DNA from: Rhodoferax sp.
GTDB taxonomy: Bacteria > Pseudomonadota > Gammaproteobacteria > Burkholderiales > Burkholderiaceae_C
Assembly: GCA_031291305.1 (NCBI GenBank)
Contig: JARLJH010000069.1
Span: 1-64,000, forward strand
Length of the DNA: 64,000 nt
Direction of reading: 5' to 3'
Each line of letters starts with the position of its first letter. The first letter of the stretch is position 1. A model generated the notes under the pieces. It was not told the origin of the DNA and made no database searches. It saw only the letters and a program-made list of their open reading frames with translations. The position numbers were made by a program, and so were the translations under genes. Shown one piece after another: positions 9,034 to 18,666 of the stretch.

Positions 9034-10221
9034 ATGACTGCGTTCTGGCACCCATTTGTCAGCAGCGCCCGGCGCGAGGTGAGGCGTTTACGAGCCAGCC
9101 CGTGGGATTTGGCCATGATCTCTTGGGTGCCGCTGCTGGCCTGCGCTGTGATGGGCTGGATTTTTTCTGCGGGCTTGCCGCAGCAATTGCCGATCGGCCT
9201 GATGGACCAGGACCATTCGGCGCTGTCACGCCAGCTGGCACGTTTTCTTGATGCCACCCCGGGTTTAAAGCTGACGGCCAGTTACGACGACACGGTGCAG
9301 GCCACACAAGCGCTGCGCCGCACTGATGTGTATGCGGTGGTGAGTATCCCGGCAGACTTTTCACGTCAGGTCAAACTCGGCCAGGCGGCCCAGGTCACAT
9401 TGCTGCACAACGCGCAACTGGGCACCCACTCGGGCCTGATCCAGCGCGATGTGCGCACCGCCGTGGCCACCCTCTCGGCCGGGGTGGAGATGAGCGCACG
9501 CAACAAACGTGGCCAACCCGCGCTGTTAACGCGGGTGGCGATGGAGCCGATTCAGACGCAAATGGAGACACTCTTCAATGTCTCACTCAATTACGAACAA
9601 TTTCTGGGGGCGGCCCTGATTCCGGCCTTGTTGCACATTCTGGCCATGACTGCCGGAGCCTGGTCGGTCGGGCGCGAGTTGCGCGATGCCACGCTGGGCC
9701 AGTGGTTGGGAGATACCCCGAGTCTGACTGGTGCAGTTGCCGCCTTGTTCGGCAAGCTGAGTTGGCCGTTTCTCAGCCTGGGCTTGGTGGCCACGGCCAG
9801 TTTGGTGGGACTCACCTGGGGGCGTGGTTGGCATCCGGGTGGCTCGCTGGTGTGGGTGATGCTGGCACTCATCGGCCTGCAGGCCTTGTCGCTGGTGATG
9901 GGCGCGGTGGTCGCGGCGGGCACGCTGTCGTTGCGTCTCGCGCTGTCGGCCACGGGCTTCATCACGGCGCCGGCGTTTGCCTTCAGCGGCGTTGGATTTC
10001 CGCTGCAGTCCATGCCGCTGCTGGCCAGAGGCTGGGCCGAACTATTGCCTTACACCCACTACATGCGGCTGCAAATAGAGCAACTGCAGATGGCCGCGCC
10101 ACTGCGCTACAGCATCAATAGCATGGTCGGGCTATGGCTCGCCACCGGGCTCCTGGCTGGGTTGACTGCGTTGTTGTTGGTGCGTGCTGCGCATCACCCT
10201 CAATCCTGGGGGATCCGCTGA
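9034..10221 (+). CDS. ABC-2 type permease, first copy
   Basis: This 395-residue inner-membrane permease of the ABC-2/YhhJ type has one N-terminal membrane helix, a large periplasmic part (about residues 45-190) starting LPIGLMDQDHSALSRQLARF, a typical motif of this class, and five or six C-terminal helices. ATG 9,034 is preferred to an upstream ATG inside hlyD because the family begins close to the first helix. The gene overlaps the second permease by one base. The pair probably forms a heterodimeric export channel. No ATP-binding subunit is encoded beside it. Confidence 0.87.
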   Translation: MTAFWHPFVSSARREVRRLRASPWDLAMISWVPLLACAVMGWIFSAGLPQQLPIGLMDQDHSALSRQLARFLDATPGLKLTASYDDTVQATQALRRTDVYAVVSIPADFSRQVKLGQAAQVTLLHNAQLGTHSGLIQRDVRTAVATLSAGVEMSARNKRGQPALLTRVAMEPIQTQMETLFNVSLNYEQFLGAALIPALLHILAMTAGAWSVGRELRDATLGQWLGDTPSLTGAVAALFGKLSWPFLSLGLVATASLVGLTWGRGWHPGGSLVWVMLALIGLQALSLVMGAVVAAGTLSLRLALSATGFITAPAFAFSGVGFPLQSMPLLARGWAELLPYTHYMRLQIEQLQMAAPLRYSINSMVGLWLATGLLAGLTALLLVRAAHHPQSWGIR

Positions 10222-11351
10222 TGACTGCTGTACGCAGACTGTTGCAGGCCTGGCTGGCCACACTCAAAACCATCGTCTGCGACACCGGTGTGCTGCTCAT
10301 CATGGGCCTGGCACCGCTGATTTATGGTTTTTTTTACCCCTGGCCCTACAGCACCCAAGCCGTGACACGGGTACCGGTGGCGGTGGTGGACCTGGACCAC
10401 AGCAACCTGTCGCGCCAGATCACACGTTATGCCCAAGCCAGCCCGCGCATCGAGGTACAGCTGATCACCGGTGACGAACATGTGGCACAACAAGCCCTGT
10501 GGGCGGGTCAGATTGAAGGCTTCGCGCTGTTGCCGCGTGACCTCAAACGCGACGTGTTGCGGGGTAGCCCCGCCATCGTCACGGTGCAGGCCAACGGTAG
10601 CTATGCATTGTTGAACAAAGCGGTGTTATACGGGTTTTCCGAGTCGGTCGGCACGGTGTCTGCCGGGATCGAGATAGCCAAGCTGGAGGTAGCGGGGCAA
10701 AGCGCCTTGCAGGCCCAGGCCAGCCGCAGCCCGATCAACACCCAGACAGTGGCCTTGTTCAACCCCACCGAAGGCTATGGCAGTTATGTGGTGCCCGCAG
10801 TGGCCTTGCTGATCTTGCAACAAACCCTGCTGATGGGTGTGGGCATGCTGGTCGGCCTGTGGAGCGAGACCGGCCAACAACGCGCCGACGCCGCCACCTG
10901 GCTGGGGCGATTGCTGGCGTTTTGCACCGTAGGTTGGGCCAACGGCTTGTTGTACTTTGGCTGGATTTTCTGGCTGCAAGATTTCCCGCGTGGTGGTAAT
11001 CCCGTTGGCGCGTTGGTACTGCTGGCCTGCTACGTCCCGGCGATTTGTGGCATAGGGGCTCTGCTGGGGATCTGGTTTACCGACCGCGAACGCGCCTTAC
11101 AGATCCTGCTGTTCACATCCCTGCCCGTCATTTTTGTCTCAGGGTTTTCGTGGCCGAGTGAATCCCTGCCACCGTTATTGCACAGCCTGCGCTGGCTGTT
11201 CCCGAGTACTGCGGGGATTCAGGCCTCGCTCAAACTCAACCAGATGGGTGCGCCGCTGGCCGATGTGGCCAACCTGCTGGCGCTGTTATGTCTGCTGGCA
11301 CTGCTGAGCGTCGGCTGGCTGCTATGGCTGACACGCCTGCGCAAGCCCTGA
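10221..11351 (+). CDS. ABC-2 type permease, second copy
   Basis: This 376-residue permease resembles the preceding one: an N-terminal helix (LIMGLAPLIYGFFYPW), the motif VAVVDLDHSNLSRQITRY at the start of the periplasmic domain, and a C-terminal helical bundle ending ALLSVGWLLWLTRL. ATG 10,221 shares its A with the stop of the first permease gene (TGATG), so the two are translationally coupled. This is the last gene of the operon; the next gene is on the other strand. Substrate unknown; such systems export drugs, lipids or other amphiphiles. Confidence 0.87.
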   Translation: MTAVRRLLQAWLATLKTIVCDTGVLLIMGLAPLIYGFFYPWPYSTQAVTRVPVAVVDLDHSNLSRQITRYAQASPRIEVQLITGDEHVAQQALWAGQIEGFALLPRDLKRDVLRGSPAIVTVQANGSYALLNKAVLYGFSESVGTVSAGIEIAKLEVAGQSALQAQASRSPINTQTVALFNPTEGYGSYVVPAVALLILQQTLLMGVGMLVGLWSETGQQRADAATWLGRLLAFCTVGWANGLLYFGWIFWLQDFPRGGNPVGALVLLACYVPAICGIGALLGIWFTDRERALQILLFTSLPVIFVSGFSWPSESLPPLLHSLRWLFPSTAGIQASLKLNQMGAPLADVANLLALLCLLALLSVGWLLWLTRLRKP

Positions 11352-11410
11352 ACAGCGTTGCCCGCCAGCCAGGTCAACGACATGGCGTCTGCGCAATCGC
11401 CCGGATGAAA

Positions 11411-11728
11411 TTACTCGTGATTGCTGTCGGCTTGCTCTACAGGCGTGCGCGCAGAGCGGACACCGGGTTTGGCAAGCAATTCCAGGTAAAAAGCCTCCGC
11501 GCCATCCCGCGCTGCCGCGTCAATCAAGGCGGTGATGTTGGCGACATGCACCGCCTCAGCGCTGTCCTGGCTGCGACCAAAGCGGCAGTCGAAGTCCCAG
11601 AAATCGACGCCTTCGGGCAAAGCTTTGTTGCGCTCGCGCTTCATGTACTGGCGGATCTCATGTTTGGTGGCTTCCAACACACGGTCGCGGTTTTTGCCTT
11701 CGATGTTGATTTTGAATGTCTTTTTCAC
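11411..11728 (-). CDS. DUF6172 family protein
   Basis: This small 105-residue soluble protein has a conserved core MKKTFKINIEGKNRDRVLEA and IRQYMKRERNKALP, followed by a Trp/Phe-rich DFWDFDCRFG segment, matching what I recall as DUF6172. No function is known for the family. The length is normal and no membrane segment or signal peptide is present. It sits alone and convergent with the efflux operon, divergent from rhlE. The 194-residue open frame on the opposite strand is its shadow. Confidence 0.75.
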   Translation of the reverse strand: MKKTFKINIEGKNRDRVLEATKHEIRQYMKRERNKALPEGVDFWDFDCRFGRSQDSAEAVHVANITALIDAAARDGAEAFYLELLAKPGVRSARTPVEQADSNHE

Positions 11729-11918
11729 GGTGTCCTTTGCATCAATCTGAACCTTGTCACCCCCTGGCTAAAGCCGTTGCGCGCAAGATTCGCAGGAGGC
11801 CGATTATGCGGCCAGCCTCCAAATCATTCACCATCAACCTTGCCGCTTGTGTTACACCTGCGCCCTTGCTGACGTGTCGCTCTGCGCCCCGTTTGACCCC
11901 TTGACCTTTGAAAACACC

Positions 11919-13202
11919 ATGACTTTCTCCACTCTGGGCCTCTCGCCCGCGCTGCTGGCCGCCGTTCGCCACCTGGGCCACAGCAACCCGACACCGATCC
12001 AGCAAAGCGCCATCGCGCCAGCCCTGGCTGGACAGGATGTGCTGGGCTCGGCACAGACCGGTTCCGGCAAAACCCTGGCCTTTGCCTTGCCGCTGTTACA
12101 GCGGCTGCAACCCAACACCAGCCGGGTGCGGCCGGCACAAGCGCTGGTGCTGGTGCCCACGCGCGAACTGGCCACACAGGTCGGCGAGGTGCTGCAGGCG
12201 TTGGCGCAACAGCTGCCGCAGCGCGTCAAGGTGTCGATCTTTTTTGGCGGCGTCTCGATCAATCCGCAGATGATGGGTTTGCGTGGCGGCACTGACGTCG
12301 TGGTAGCCACGCCGGGGCGGCTACTGGACCTGATCGCCCACAACGCGCTCAAGCTCGATCAAGTGCACCTGCTGGTGCTGGACGAAGCTGACCGCATGCT
12401 CGACCTGGGCTTTGCCGAAGAATTGGCGCAGCTACTGGCCCTGCTGCCAACGCAACGGCAAAACCTGTTTTTCTCGGCCACCTTCAACCCAGCCGTCCAA
12501 GCCTTGGCGCAAACGCTGCTGGTGGATGCCGTGCGGGTCGAAGTGGATGCCGACCAGCAGCAACCGGTGGAGATCATTCAACGGGCCATCACTGTGGACC
12601 CACCTAAACGCACCCAACTGCTGCGCCACTTGATCAAACAACACGCCTGGGCGCGCTCCTTGGTGTTTGTGGCGACCAAATTCGCCGCCGAAATCGTGGC
12701 CGACAAACTGCGCAAGGGTGGCTTGACCGCCGAGCCCTTTCACGGCGAACTCAGCCAGGGCAAGCGCACCCAGGTGTTGACCGACTTCAAGGCCGAGCGC
12801 TTGCAAGTGGTGGTGGCCACCGATGTGGCGGCGCGTGGGCTGGACATTGCCGGGCTGCCAGTGGTGGTGAACTTCGATTTGCCGCGCTCCACCCAGGACT
12901 ACACGCACCGCATTGGCCGCACCGGCCGTGCGGGGGAACCAGGACTGGCCGTGAGTTTTGTCAGTGCTACCACGCAGGCACACTGGCGGTTGATTGAAAA
13001 GCGCCAGCAGGTCAAACTTGCGCTTGAGAGCGTGCCTGGTTTTGAAGCGCAAGAGGTCGCTCCACCTGCTTCCGCCTCGCCCGATGCCCCCGCAGGAACG
13101 CGGAGTGGCGGCGTCAAAGGCCTGCGACCGAGCAAGAAGGACAAGCTTCGCGCAGCAGCCGCCCTGCAGACAGCGCAAGCAGCGCCCACCGGCAAAGCCT
13201 AA
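11919..13202 (+). CDS. rhlE: DEAD-box ATP-dependent RNA helicase RhlE
   Basis: This 427-residue RNA helicase has all core motifs in order: Q motif (NPTPIQQSAI), motif I AQTGSGKT, Ia PTRELA, motif II DEAD, motif III SAT, and motif VI HRIGRTGRAG. The short C-terminal tail is basic and Ala-rich (RPSKKDKLRAAAAL). RhlE-type helicases remodel RNA in ribosome assembly and mRNA decay. The start was chosen at MTFSTLGLSPALLAAV because the family begins just before the F-x-x-L-G-L motif. An upstream extension lacks homology. Confidence 0.92.
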   Translation: MTFSTLGLSPALLAAVRHLGHSNPTPIQQSAIAPALAGQDVLGSAQTGSGKTLAFALPLLQRLQPNTSRVRPAQALVLVPTRELATQVGEVLQALAQQLPQRVKVSIFFGGVSINPQMMGLRGGTDVVVATPGRLLDLIAHNALKLDQVHLLVLDEADRMLDLGFAEELAQLLALLPTQRQNLFFSATFNPAVQALAQTLLVDAVRVEVDADQQQPVEIIQRAITVDPPKRTQLLRHLIKQHAWARSLVFVATKFAAEIVADKLRKGGLTAEPFHGELSQGKRTQVLTDFKAERLQVVVATDVAARGLDIAGLPVVVNFDLPRSTQDYTHRIGRTGRAGEPGLAVSFVSATTQAHWRLIEKRQQVKLALESVPGFEAQEVAPPASASPDAPAGTRSGGVKGLRPSKKDKLRAAAALQTAQAAPTGKA

Positions 13203-13230
13203 AATTCACGCTTTCACTTTCAGCCTCTGG

Positions 13231-13695
13231 ATGAACACCATGAACCGCTGCTTCACTTCTCTTAAAACGCCCGCGCTTGTGCTGGCCTTCTTTCTGGCGA
13301 GCGCCGCTTGCCTGTCGCCGTCGGTTTCACAGGCGCAAACCGAGGTCCGGCAGTTTCCCGATTCGGCACTGCGCGGCATGCTGGAGGTCACGACACCGCC
13401 GCAGATTCTGATCAACGGGCAGGCCGAGCGCCTGTCACCCGGCGCACGCATCAAGGCCCAAAACAACCTGATTGTGATGTCGGGTACCCTGGTGGGCCAG
13501 AGCCTATTGGTCAACTATGTGCGCAACCAGCAGGGACTGATTCAGGATGTCTGGATCTTGACTGCGGCAGAGGCGCAACAAAAACGCAAGGGCATGGACA
13601 GTACCAACATCGTGTTCGCGTCCGACGCCGACAAGCCAAAAACTGACGACGGCAAAACGCCGTTTGACCAGCTGCCCACATTTCCACAGCAGTAG
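13231..13695 (+). CDS. Putative exported protein of unknown function
   Basis: I do not recognise a named family for this 154-residue protein. It has a signal peptide (MNTMNRCFTSLKTPALVLAFF..., cleavage near SQAQT). The mature part has a beta-rich core (MLEVTTPPQILINGQAERLS, then NNLIVMSGTLVGQSLLVNYV) and a hydrophilic, charged end. It is probably periplasmic. ATG 13,231 or 13,240 could be the start. It follows rhlE in the same direction with a short gap. Confidence 0.7.
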   Translation: MNTMNRCFTSLKTPALVLAFFLASAACLSPSVSQAQTEVRQFPDSALRGMLEVTTPPQILINGQAERLSPGARIKAQNNLIVMSGTLVGQSLLVNYVRNQQGLIQDVWILTAAEAQQKRKGMDSTNIVFASDADKPKTDDGKTPFDQLPTFPQQ

Positions 13696-13774
13696 ATAGC
13701 TAACGCGAACAGGGCACAAAGCGGCCCAGCAAGCGCGTAGCCTACGCCTGACCGGCTGCATTCAGGCCGTTCAC

Positions 13775-13828
13775 GTTTTATAAGAAATTAGCCCCTAGAC
13801 CTCTAATTTCCTAGGAAATATGCTACGT
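13775..13828 (-). repeat. Dispersed AGCTAT/GAGGCC repeat, copy B
   Basis: On the minus strand this reads as a diverged copy: GCATATTTCC, a small inverted repeat around TCCTAGGA, GGGGCTAATTTCTTATAA. It lies in the gap before miaB. Confidence 0.6.
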
Positions 13829-13857
13829 TATTTAAAGCAACCATCCTCTTATTGATC

Positions 13858-15222
13858 ATGACCAAAAAAGTATTCATCAAAACCTACGGCTGCCAGATGA
13901 ACGAGTACGACTCGGACAAGATGAGCGATGTGCTCGGGGCCGCGCAAGGCTACGAGCCCACCGACAACGTTGAGGAAGCCGATCTGATTTTGTTCAACAC
14001 CTGCTCGGTGCGTGAAAAAGCGCAAGAGAAAGTGTTCTCAGACCTGGGCCGCGTCAAACACCTGAAGAAAAAGGGCGCACTGATCGGTGTCGGCGGCTGC
14101 GTGGCCAGCCAAGAGGGTGAGGCAATCATCGCCCGCGCCCCTTATGTGGACGTGGTGTTTGGCCCGCAGACCCTGCACCGCCTGCCGCAGATGCTCGACG
14201 AGCGGGCACGGCTGAACCGCTCGCAGGTGGACATCAGCTTTCCCGAGATCGAAAAGTTCGACCACATGCCTGCGGCCCGCGTTGAAGGCGCCAGCGCTTT
14301 TGTGAGCATCATGGAAGGCTGCTCCAAATACTGTAGCTATTGCGTGGTGCCCTACACGCGTGGCGAAGAAGTGCACCGCCCGTTTGAAGATGTGTTGGTG
14401 GAAGTGGCCGGGTTGGCCGACCAGGGCGTGAAAGAGATCACCTTGCTGGGCCAGAACGTGAACGCCTGGCGCGCCAAGATGATCAGCAACGCAGGCGCTG
14501 CGGGCGACACTGGCGAGATGGCCGACTTTGCCACGCTGCTGGAATACGTGTCGGACATCCCTGGCATCGAGCGCATCCGCTACGTCACCAGCCACCCCAA
14601 CGAGTTCACGCCGTCGTTGATTGCCGCCTACGACAAGCTACCCAAACTGGTGAGCCACCTGCACTTGCCAGTGCAACACGGCAGCGACCGCATTTTGATG
14701 GCTATGAAGCGCGGCTACACCGCTATGGAATACAAGAGCACGGTGCGCAAACTGCGCGCCATTCGCCCGAACATGGCACTCAGCAGCGACTTCATTGTTG
14801 GTTTCCCCGGCGAGACCGAGGACGACCATGCCAAGCTGATGAAGCTGATGGATGACGTGGGCTTTGACAACAGCTTCAGCTTCATCTTCAGTCCGCGCCC
14901 CGGCACACCTGCGGCCAATCTGCACGACGAGACCACGCACGACATCAAGCTGCGCCGCCTGCAGCAGGTGCAAGCCAACATCAATGGCAACATGGCACGC
15001 ATCAGTGCCAGCCTGGTGGGCACCGTACAGCGCATCCTGGTAGAAGGCGCGTCCAAGCGCGACGGCGGCGAACTGATGGGCCGCACAGAGTGCAACCGGG
15101 TGGTGAATTTTGTTGGTCAGCCAAGCCTCATTGGGCAGATGGCGGATGTCCAAATCACCGAAACCCGCACCTTCACCCTTCGTGCAGAGGTCGTGACGAC
15201 CAATTCCACGGCCAGCCAGTAG
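13858..15222 (+). CDS. miaB: tRNA-2-methylthio-N6-dimethylallyladenosine synthase MiaB
   Basis: This 454-residue radical-SAM methylthiotransferase shows the N-terminal UPF0004 domain ([17 protein letters not shown], with further cluster-binding Cys in [10 protein letters not shown] and GGCVAS), the radical-SAM motif CSKYCSYC near residue 157 and a C-terminal TRAM domain. It adds the methylthio group at C2 of i6A37 in tRNAs reading UNN codons. Two [4Fe-4S] clusters are expected. ATG 13,858 is preferred over an in-frame TTG six bases upstream. Length and motifs are normal. Confidence 0.96.
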   Translation: MTKKVFIKTYGCQMNEYDSDKMSDVLGAAQGYEPTDNVEEADLILFNTCSVREKAQEKVFSDLGRVKHLKKKGALIGVGGCVASQEGEAIIARAPYVDVVFGPQTLHRLPQMLDERARLNRSQVDISFPEIEKFDHMPAARVEGASAFVSIMEGCSKYCSYCVVPYTRGEEVHRPFEDVLVEVAGLADQGVKEITLLGQNVNAWRAKMISNAGAAGDTGEMADFATLLEYVSDIPGIERIRYVTSHPNEFTPSLIAAYDKLPKLVSHLHLPVQHGSDRILMAMKRGYTAMEYKSTVRKLRAIRPNMALSSDFIVGFPGETEDDHAKLMKLMDDVGFDNSFSFIFSPRPGTPAANLHDETTHDIKLRRLQQVQANINGNMARISASLVGTVQRILVEGASKRDGGELMGRTECNRVVNFVGQPSLIGQMADVQITETRTFTLRAEVVTTNSTASQ

Positions 15223-15230
15223 CTATAACT

Positions 15231-15285
15231 AATGAAGCTATAAGTCCTTTGTAATCGCGGGCTAGAGCCAAAAATGACGAACATC
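15231..15285 (+). repeat. Dispersed AGCTAT/GAGGCC repeat, copy C
   Basis: AGCTATAAGTCCTTT, then GCGGGCTAGAGCCAAAAATG, directly after miaB. A second AGCTATAA half-copy lies just upstream (15,221), so this looks like a partly doubled element. Confidence 0.7.
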
Positions 15286-15488
15286 CCCGTTCTGCCAGAA
15301 GGTTGGTCTTCGCCTTCATTTAGGCGCTTGCATGCAAAAGACGACCGACGGCCACCAAAGCACATCGCCAGCTATAGAATTTACTGCAAGCATGTCTGCC
15401 AGGCCTCGCCCGAAAGACACGTGCACATCGCAAGAGGTGGCATCTACTGAACACCTCTCTATTTTCGAAGCCCTGGGGAAATCGTAAC

Positions 15489-16379
15489 GTGGTACACAGG
15501 AAATCGTGCTGGCTGAATGCATTTGCCGTCTGGCAGTTTAGTTTGACCTGCGCGCTGGGGCTGGGACTTTTCACGTCAGCAAGTGCAGACCCTATCGCTG
15601 TGCCGGATGCATCCCAAAAGGCTGAAGCCCAGGCCAGCGGACCACCGCCTGCGGCCATCGCCGAGATTACTGATGAAGAACTGCCCAGCTGGAAAAGGTT
15701 CGCGGCCATTCCAACTGCCGGACAGGCCTCTTCCACGCCAGCGCCCTCCGTACAAAACTTATCCGCACCTGACTCTTCCAATGCAGCAGAGCACCAGCAA
15801 CAATCGCTGCCTGTTGGCCCGTTGACGACGCAGCTCCCCAGAGCGCCCGCACTTCAGAACAGTGCTGATGCCGAACCGGATTTGAGCAAGTCGATCCACG
15901 AAGCAATCAAGGAGAGTGTTCGCCCCGCATATAACCAGTTGGTCGAATCAGGGGTGATCGAGACTTGGCACGACGTGAAAGCCAGCCTTGGGTTGGGTAA
16001 AAACCAATGGAGTGACCGTGACAGTGCCGAAGGCGCAGCCAAAACACCCAGCCAGTGGAATTCATCTGGCGATGCTTCACCGTACCCTGTTCAGCCGCCC
16101 AGGACCGCAGCACAAGCGCAGATGGATCGCGAACTGGCTGCCATGATGCGAGAAAAACTGATTGACCAAGTGACGCCCTGGCTGATCGGTTTGGTAGTTC
16201 TTTACATCGTGGGTTATCTGATCAAACTGGTGGTCCACTACTTTCGCTGGAAATCAGCCCAGCGTATCGCCCGTGCGCAACGCCAGGCTTTGCGCCGTAC
16301 CCGCACTGGCGGCAGCACGCGCATTGACCGCACCCGTTCTCCATCCAGCTCGCCGTCTGAATCCAAAGAAACGGTGTGA
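15489..16379 (+). CDS. Putative exported protein with C-terminal membrane anchor
   Basis: I do not recognise this 296-residue protein. It starts with a signal-like segment (residues about 10-33), continues with a low-complexity Pro/Ala/Ser-rich region (about 35-150), and ends with a membrane helix near 238-258 (WLIGLVVLYIVGYLIKLVV) followed by a basic Arg/Ser tail of about 35 residues. The start is GTG 15,489; no ATG is in frame nearby, so the start is uncertain. The arrangement suggests an envelope protein with a long periplasmic linker. It is convergent with ffh. Confidence 0.6.
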   Translation: MVHRKSCWLNAFAVWQFSLTCALGLGLFTSASADPIAVPDASQKAEAQASGPPPAAIAEITDEELPSWKRFAAIPTAGQASSTPAPSVQNLSAPDSSNAAEHQQQSLPVGPLTTQLPRAPALQNSADAEPDLSKSIHEAIKESVRPAYNQLVESGVIETWHDVKASLGLGKNQWSDRDSAEGAAKTPSQWNSSGDASPYPVQPPRTAAQAQMDRELAAMMREKLIDQVTPWLIGLVVLYIVGYLIKLVVHYFRWKSAQRIARAQRQALRRTRTGGSTRIDRTRSPSSSPSESKETV

Positions 16380-16409
16380 ACCGGCAAGGCTCTGTTAGCA
16401 GCAGACGGT

Positions 16410-17783
16410 TTAAAACGGCATCTTGGGCATGCCACCCATACCCTTCATGCCCCCCAGGCGCTTCATCATTTTCATCATGCCGCCGCCCTTCATCTTTTTC
16501 ATCATGTCCTGCATTTGCTCGAATTCCTTGAGCATGCGGTTAACTTCCTGCACCTGAACCCCGGCACCGTCGGCAATGCGGCGCTTGCGGGTGGCTTTGA
16601 TGATTTCGGGCTTGGCGCGCTCTTTCGGCGTCATGCTATGGATGATGCCTTCCTTGCGTTTGATGTCTTTCTCAACACGCCCCATATCGACCTGACCAGC
16701 CTTGGCGGCCATGGCCGTAGGCAGCTTATCCATCAGGCTGGACAGACCACCCATTTGTCGCATCTGCTGAATCTGGCTCAGAAAATCATTCAGATCAAAG
16801 CTGGCGCCACTCTTGACCTTGGCGGCGAGTTTTTGCGCCTGCGCGATGTCCACACCCGCCGTCACCTGCTCGACCAGCGCCAGGATGTCGCCCATGCCGA
16901 GCACGCGCCCGGCATGCCGCTCGGCATCAAACACCTCCAGACCGTCGAGTTTTTCGCTGGTACCGGCAAACTTGATGGGCGCGCCGGTGATCTGACGCAC
17001 GGAGAGCGCCGCACCGCCGCGGGAATCACCGTCGAGCTTGGTCAGGATGATGCCGGTCAGCGGCAAAGCCTCCTTGAAGGCTTTGGCCGTGTTGATGGCG
17101 TCCTGCCCTTGCATGGCGTCCACCACAAACAGGGTTTCTACCGGAGCGATGGCAGCGTGCAGCTCGCGAATCTCACGCATCAGCGCCTCATCGATAGCCA
17201 AGCGACCGGCCGTGTCCACCAACAACACATCGAAGTAATGCTTTTTGGCATAGTCCAGTGCGGCAAGGGCGATGTCCACTGGCTTTTGCTCCGGTGAACT
17301 CGGAAACCATTCGGCACCCGCCTGCTTGGTGACCGTTTTGAGCTGCTCAATGGCTGCCGGGCGGTACACGTCGCCAGAGACGGTGAGCACCTTCTTGCCG
17401 CGTTTTTCCATCAGGTGCTTGGCCAGCTTGGCGGTGGTGGTGGTTTTACCAGCCCCTTGCAAGCCAGCCATCAAAATCACTGCGGGTGGCTGGGCGGCCA
17501 GATTGATGTCAGCCACACCGTCGCCCATGGTCAGAGCAAGTTCCCTGTTGACGATGGCCACCAACGCCTGGCCTGGCGTGAGCGAGCCGAGAACATCTTG
17601 ACCCAGCGCCTTTTCCTTCACACGGGCAATGAAGTCGCGTACCACCGGCAGAGCCACGTCGGCTTCCAGCAGGGCCATGCGGACTTCGCGCAGCATGTCG
17701 GCCACATTCGCCTCGGTAATGCGCGCCTGGCCACGTATTTCTTTGACGAGGCGGGATAGTTTGTCGGTGAGAGCGGAAGCCAT
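16410..17783 (-). CDS. ffh: Signal recognition particle protein Ffh
   Basis: This 457-residue SRP GTPase has the N domain (SALTDKLSRLVKEIRGQ), the G domain with GLQGAGKTTT (G1), DTAGR (G3) and TKLDGD (G4), and a Met-rich M domain ending MMKMMKRLGGMKGMGGMPKM that binds 4.5S RNA and signal sequences. It targets inner-membrane proteins together with FtsY. ATG 17,783 was chosen because the frame continues upstream without homology into the divergent gene. Confidence 0.96.
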   Translation of the reverse strand: MASALTDKLSRLVKEIRGQARITEANVADMLREVRMALLEADVALPVVRDFIARVKEKALGQDVLGSLTPGQALVAIVNRELALTMGDGVADINLAAQPPAVILMAGLQGAGKTTTTAKLAKHLMEKRGKKVLTVSGDVYRPAAIEQLKTVTKQAGAEWFPSSPEQKPVDIALAALDYAKKHYFDVLLVDTAGRLAIDEALMREIRELHAAIAPVETLFVVDAMQGQDAINTAKAFKEALPLTGIILTKLDGDSRGGAALSVRQITGAPIKFAGTSEKLDGLEVFDAERHAGRVLGMGDILALVEQVTAGVDIAQAQKLAAKVKSGASFDLNDFLSQIQQMRQMGGLSSLMDKLPTAMAAKAGQVDMGRVEKDIKRKEGIIHSMTPKERAKPEIIKATRKRRIADGAGVQVQEVNRMLKEFEQMQDMMKKMKGGGMMKMMKRLGGMKGMGGMPKMPF

Positions 17784-17859
17784 ATGGGATGAGTCCGGCA
17801 AGCGGAACCTGGGTTGTAGCCATGAAAAATGGCCGGTGACAAAACGGTAAACTGTGGGC

Positions 17860-18666
17860 ATGATTTTACCCAGTGCTTCACCTCTGACGCTGACACTGTC
17901 CCTGGCGGCATCGGTGGCGTATGCGGTATCTGCCACCGGTACCTCACGTGCCAACCAGACGCTGCCGCGTGTAGCCGTGTGGTTGGCTTGGTCATTGCAC
18001 GGCCTTTTGATCGCCTGGGGTTTATGGGGTGGGGCGCGGCCACTGTTCGGGTTTGCACCCGCGCTGTCCATCACCGCCTGGCTCGTCGGCCTGGTCTATG
18101 CCATTGAGAACTTCGTGTTTCCGAAACTCAAGACACCTTGGGTTTTATCGGGTGCCGGGGCAGCCGTGGTGCTGCTGACGCTGCTATTCCCAGGGGAGCC
18201 ACTCAGCCCCAACCTGTCTGCCTGGCTGCCACTGCATTGGGCGTTGGGTCTTGCGTCATACGGGTTGTTTGCAGTGGCCGTGGTTCATGCCTGGATGATG
18301 ACGCGCGCCGAGGCCCGCATCCGCAGCGCAGCAGATGGATTTACCGGCATGCCATTGCTGACCATGGAGCGTCTGACGTTCCGCTTCGTCAACGTTGGCT
18401 TCATATTGCTGACGGCGACACTGATCGCCGGCTTTTTCTTTGGCAACTTCTTGTATGGCACAGCACACGCCCTCAAGTGGGACCACAAAACCATCTTCTC
18501 AATACTGTCCTGGTTGACTTTCGGTGTATTACTGATCGGACGCGCACGCTTCGGTTGGCGTGGTCGTAAGGCGGTGCGAGTGCTGTACTTCGGCAGCGGC
18601 CTGCTGCTACTGGCGTATGTCGGATCACGCTTTGTGCTTGAAGTGGTGCTAGGGCGCTCCTTGTGA
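17860..18666 (+). CDS. YpjD/CcsA-type cytochrome c assembly protein
   Basis: This 268-residue polytopic protein of the cytochrome c assembly (CcsA/CcmC/HemX) superfamily has about eight membrane segments. The family's Trp-rich haem-handling motif is only weakly seen; LHWALGLASYGLFAVAVVHAW and HALKWDHKTIFSILSWLTFG hold the conserved His residues. It is likely YpjD-type rather than a true CcmC, since no ccm genes are nearby. ATG 17,860 is preferred over GTG 17,854. It is divergent from ffh, a pairing common in Burkholderiales, and overlaps the next gene by 4 bp. Confidence 0.85.
   Translation: MILPSASPLTLTLSLAASVAYAVSATGTSRANQTLPRVAVWLAWSLHGLLIAWGLWGGARPLFGFAPALSITAWLVGLVYAIENFVFPKLKTPWVLSGAGAAVVLLTLLFPGEPLSPNLSAWLPLHWALGLASYGLFAVAVVHAWMMTRAEARIRSAADGFTGMPLLTMERLTFRFVNVGFILLTATLIAGFFFGNFLYGTAHALKWDHKTIFSILSWLTFGVLLIGRARFGWRGRKAVRVLYFGSGLLLLAYVGSRFVLEVVLGRSL

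Noticed and set aside
11288-11872. A 194-residue plus-strand open frame.
   Set aside because: It lies antisense to the DUF6172 gene, which has recognisable conserved blocks and a normal length.
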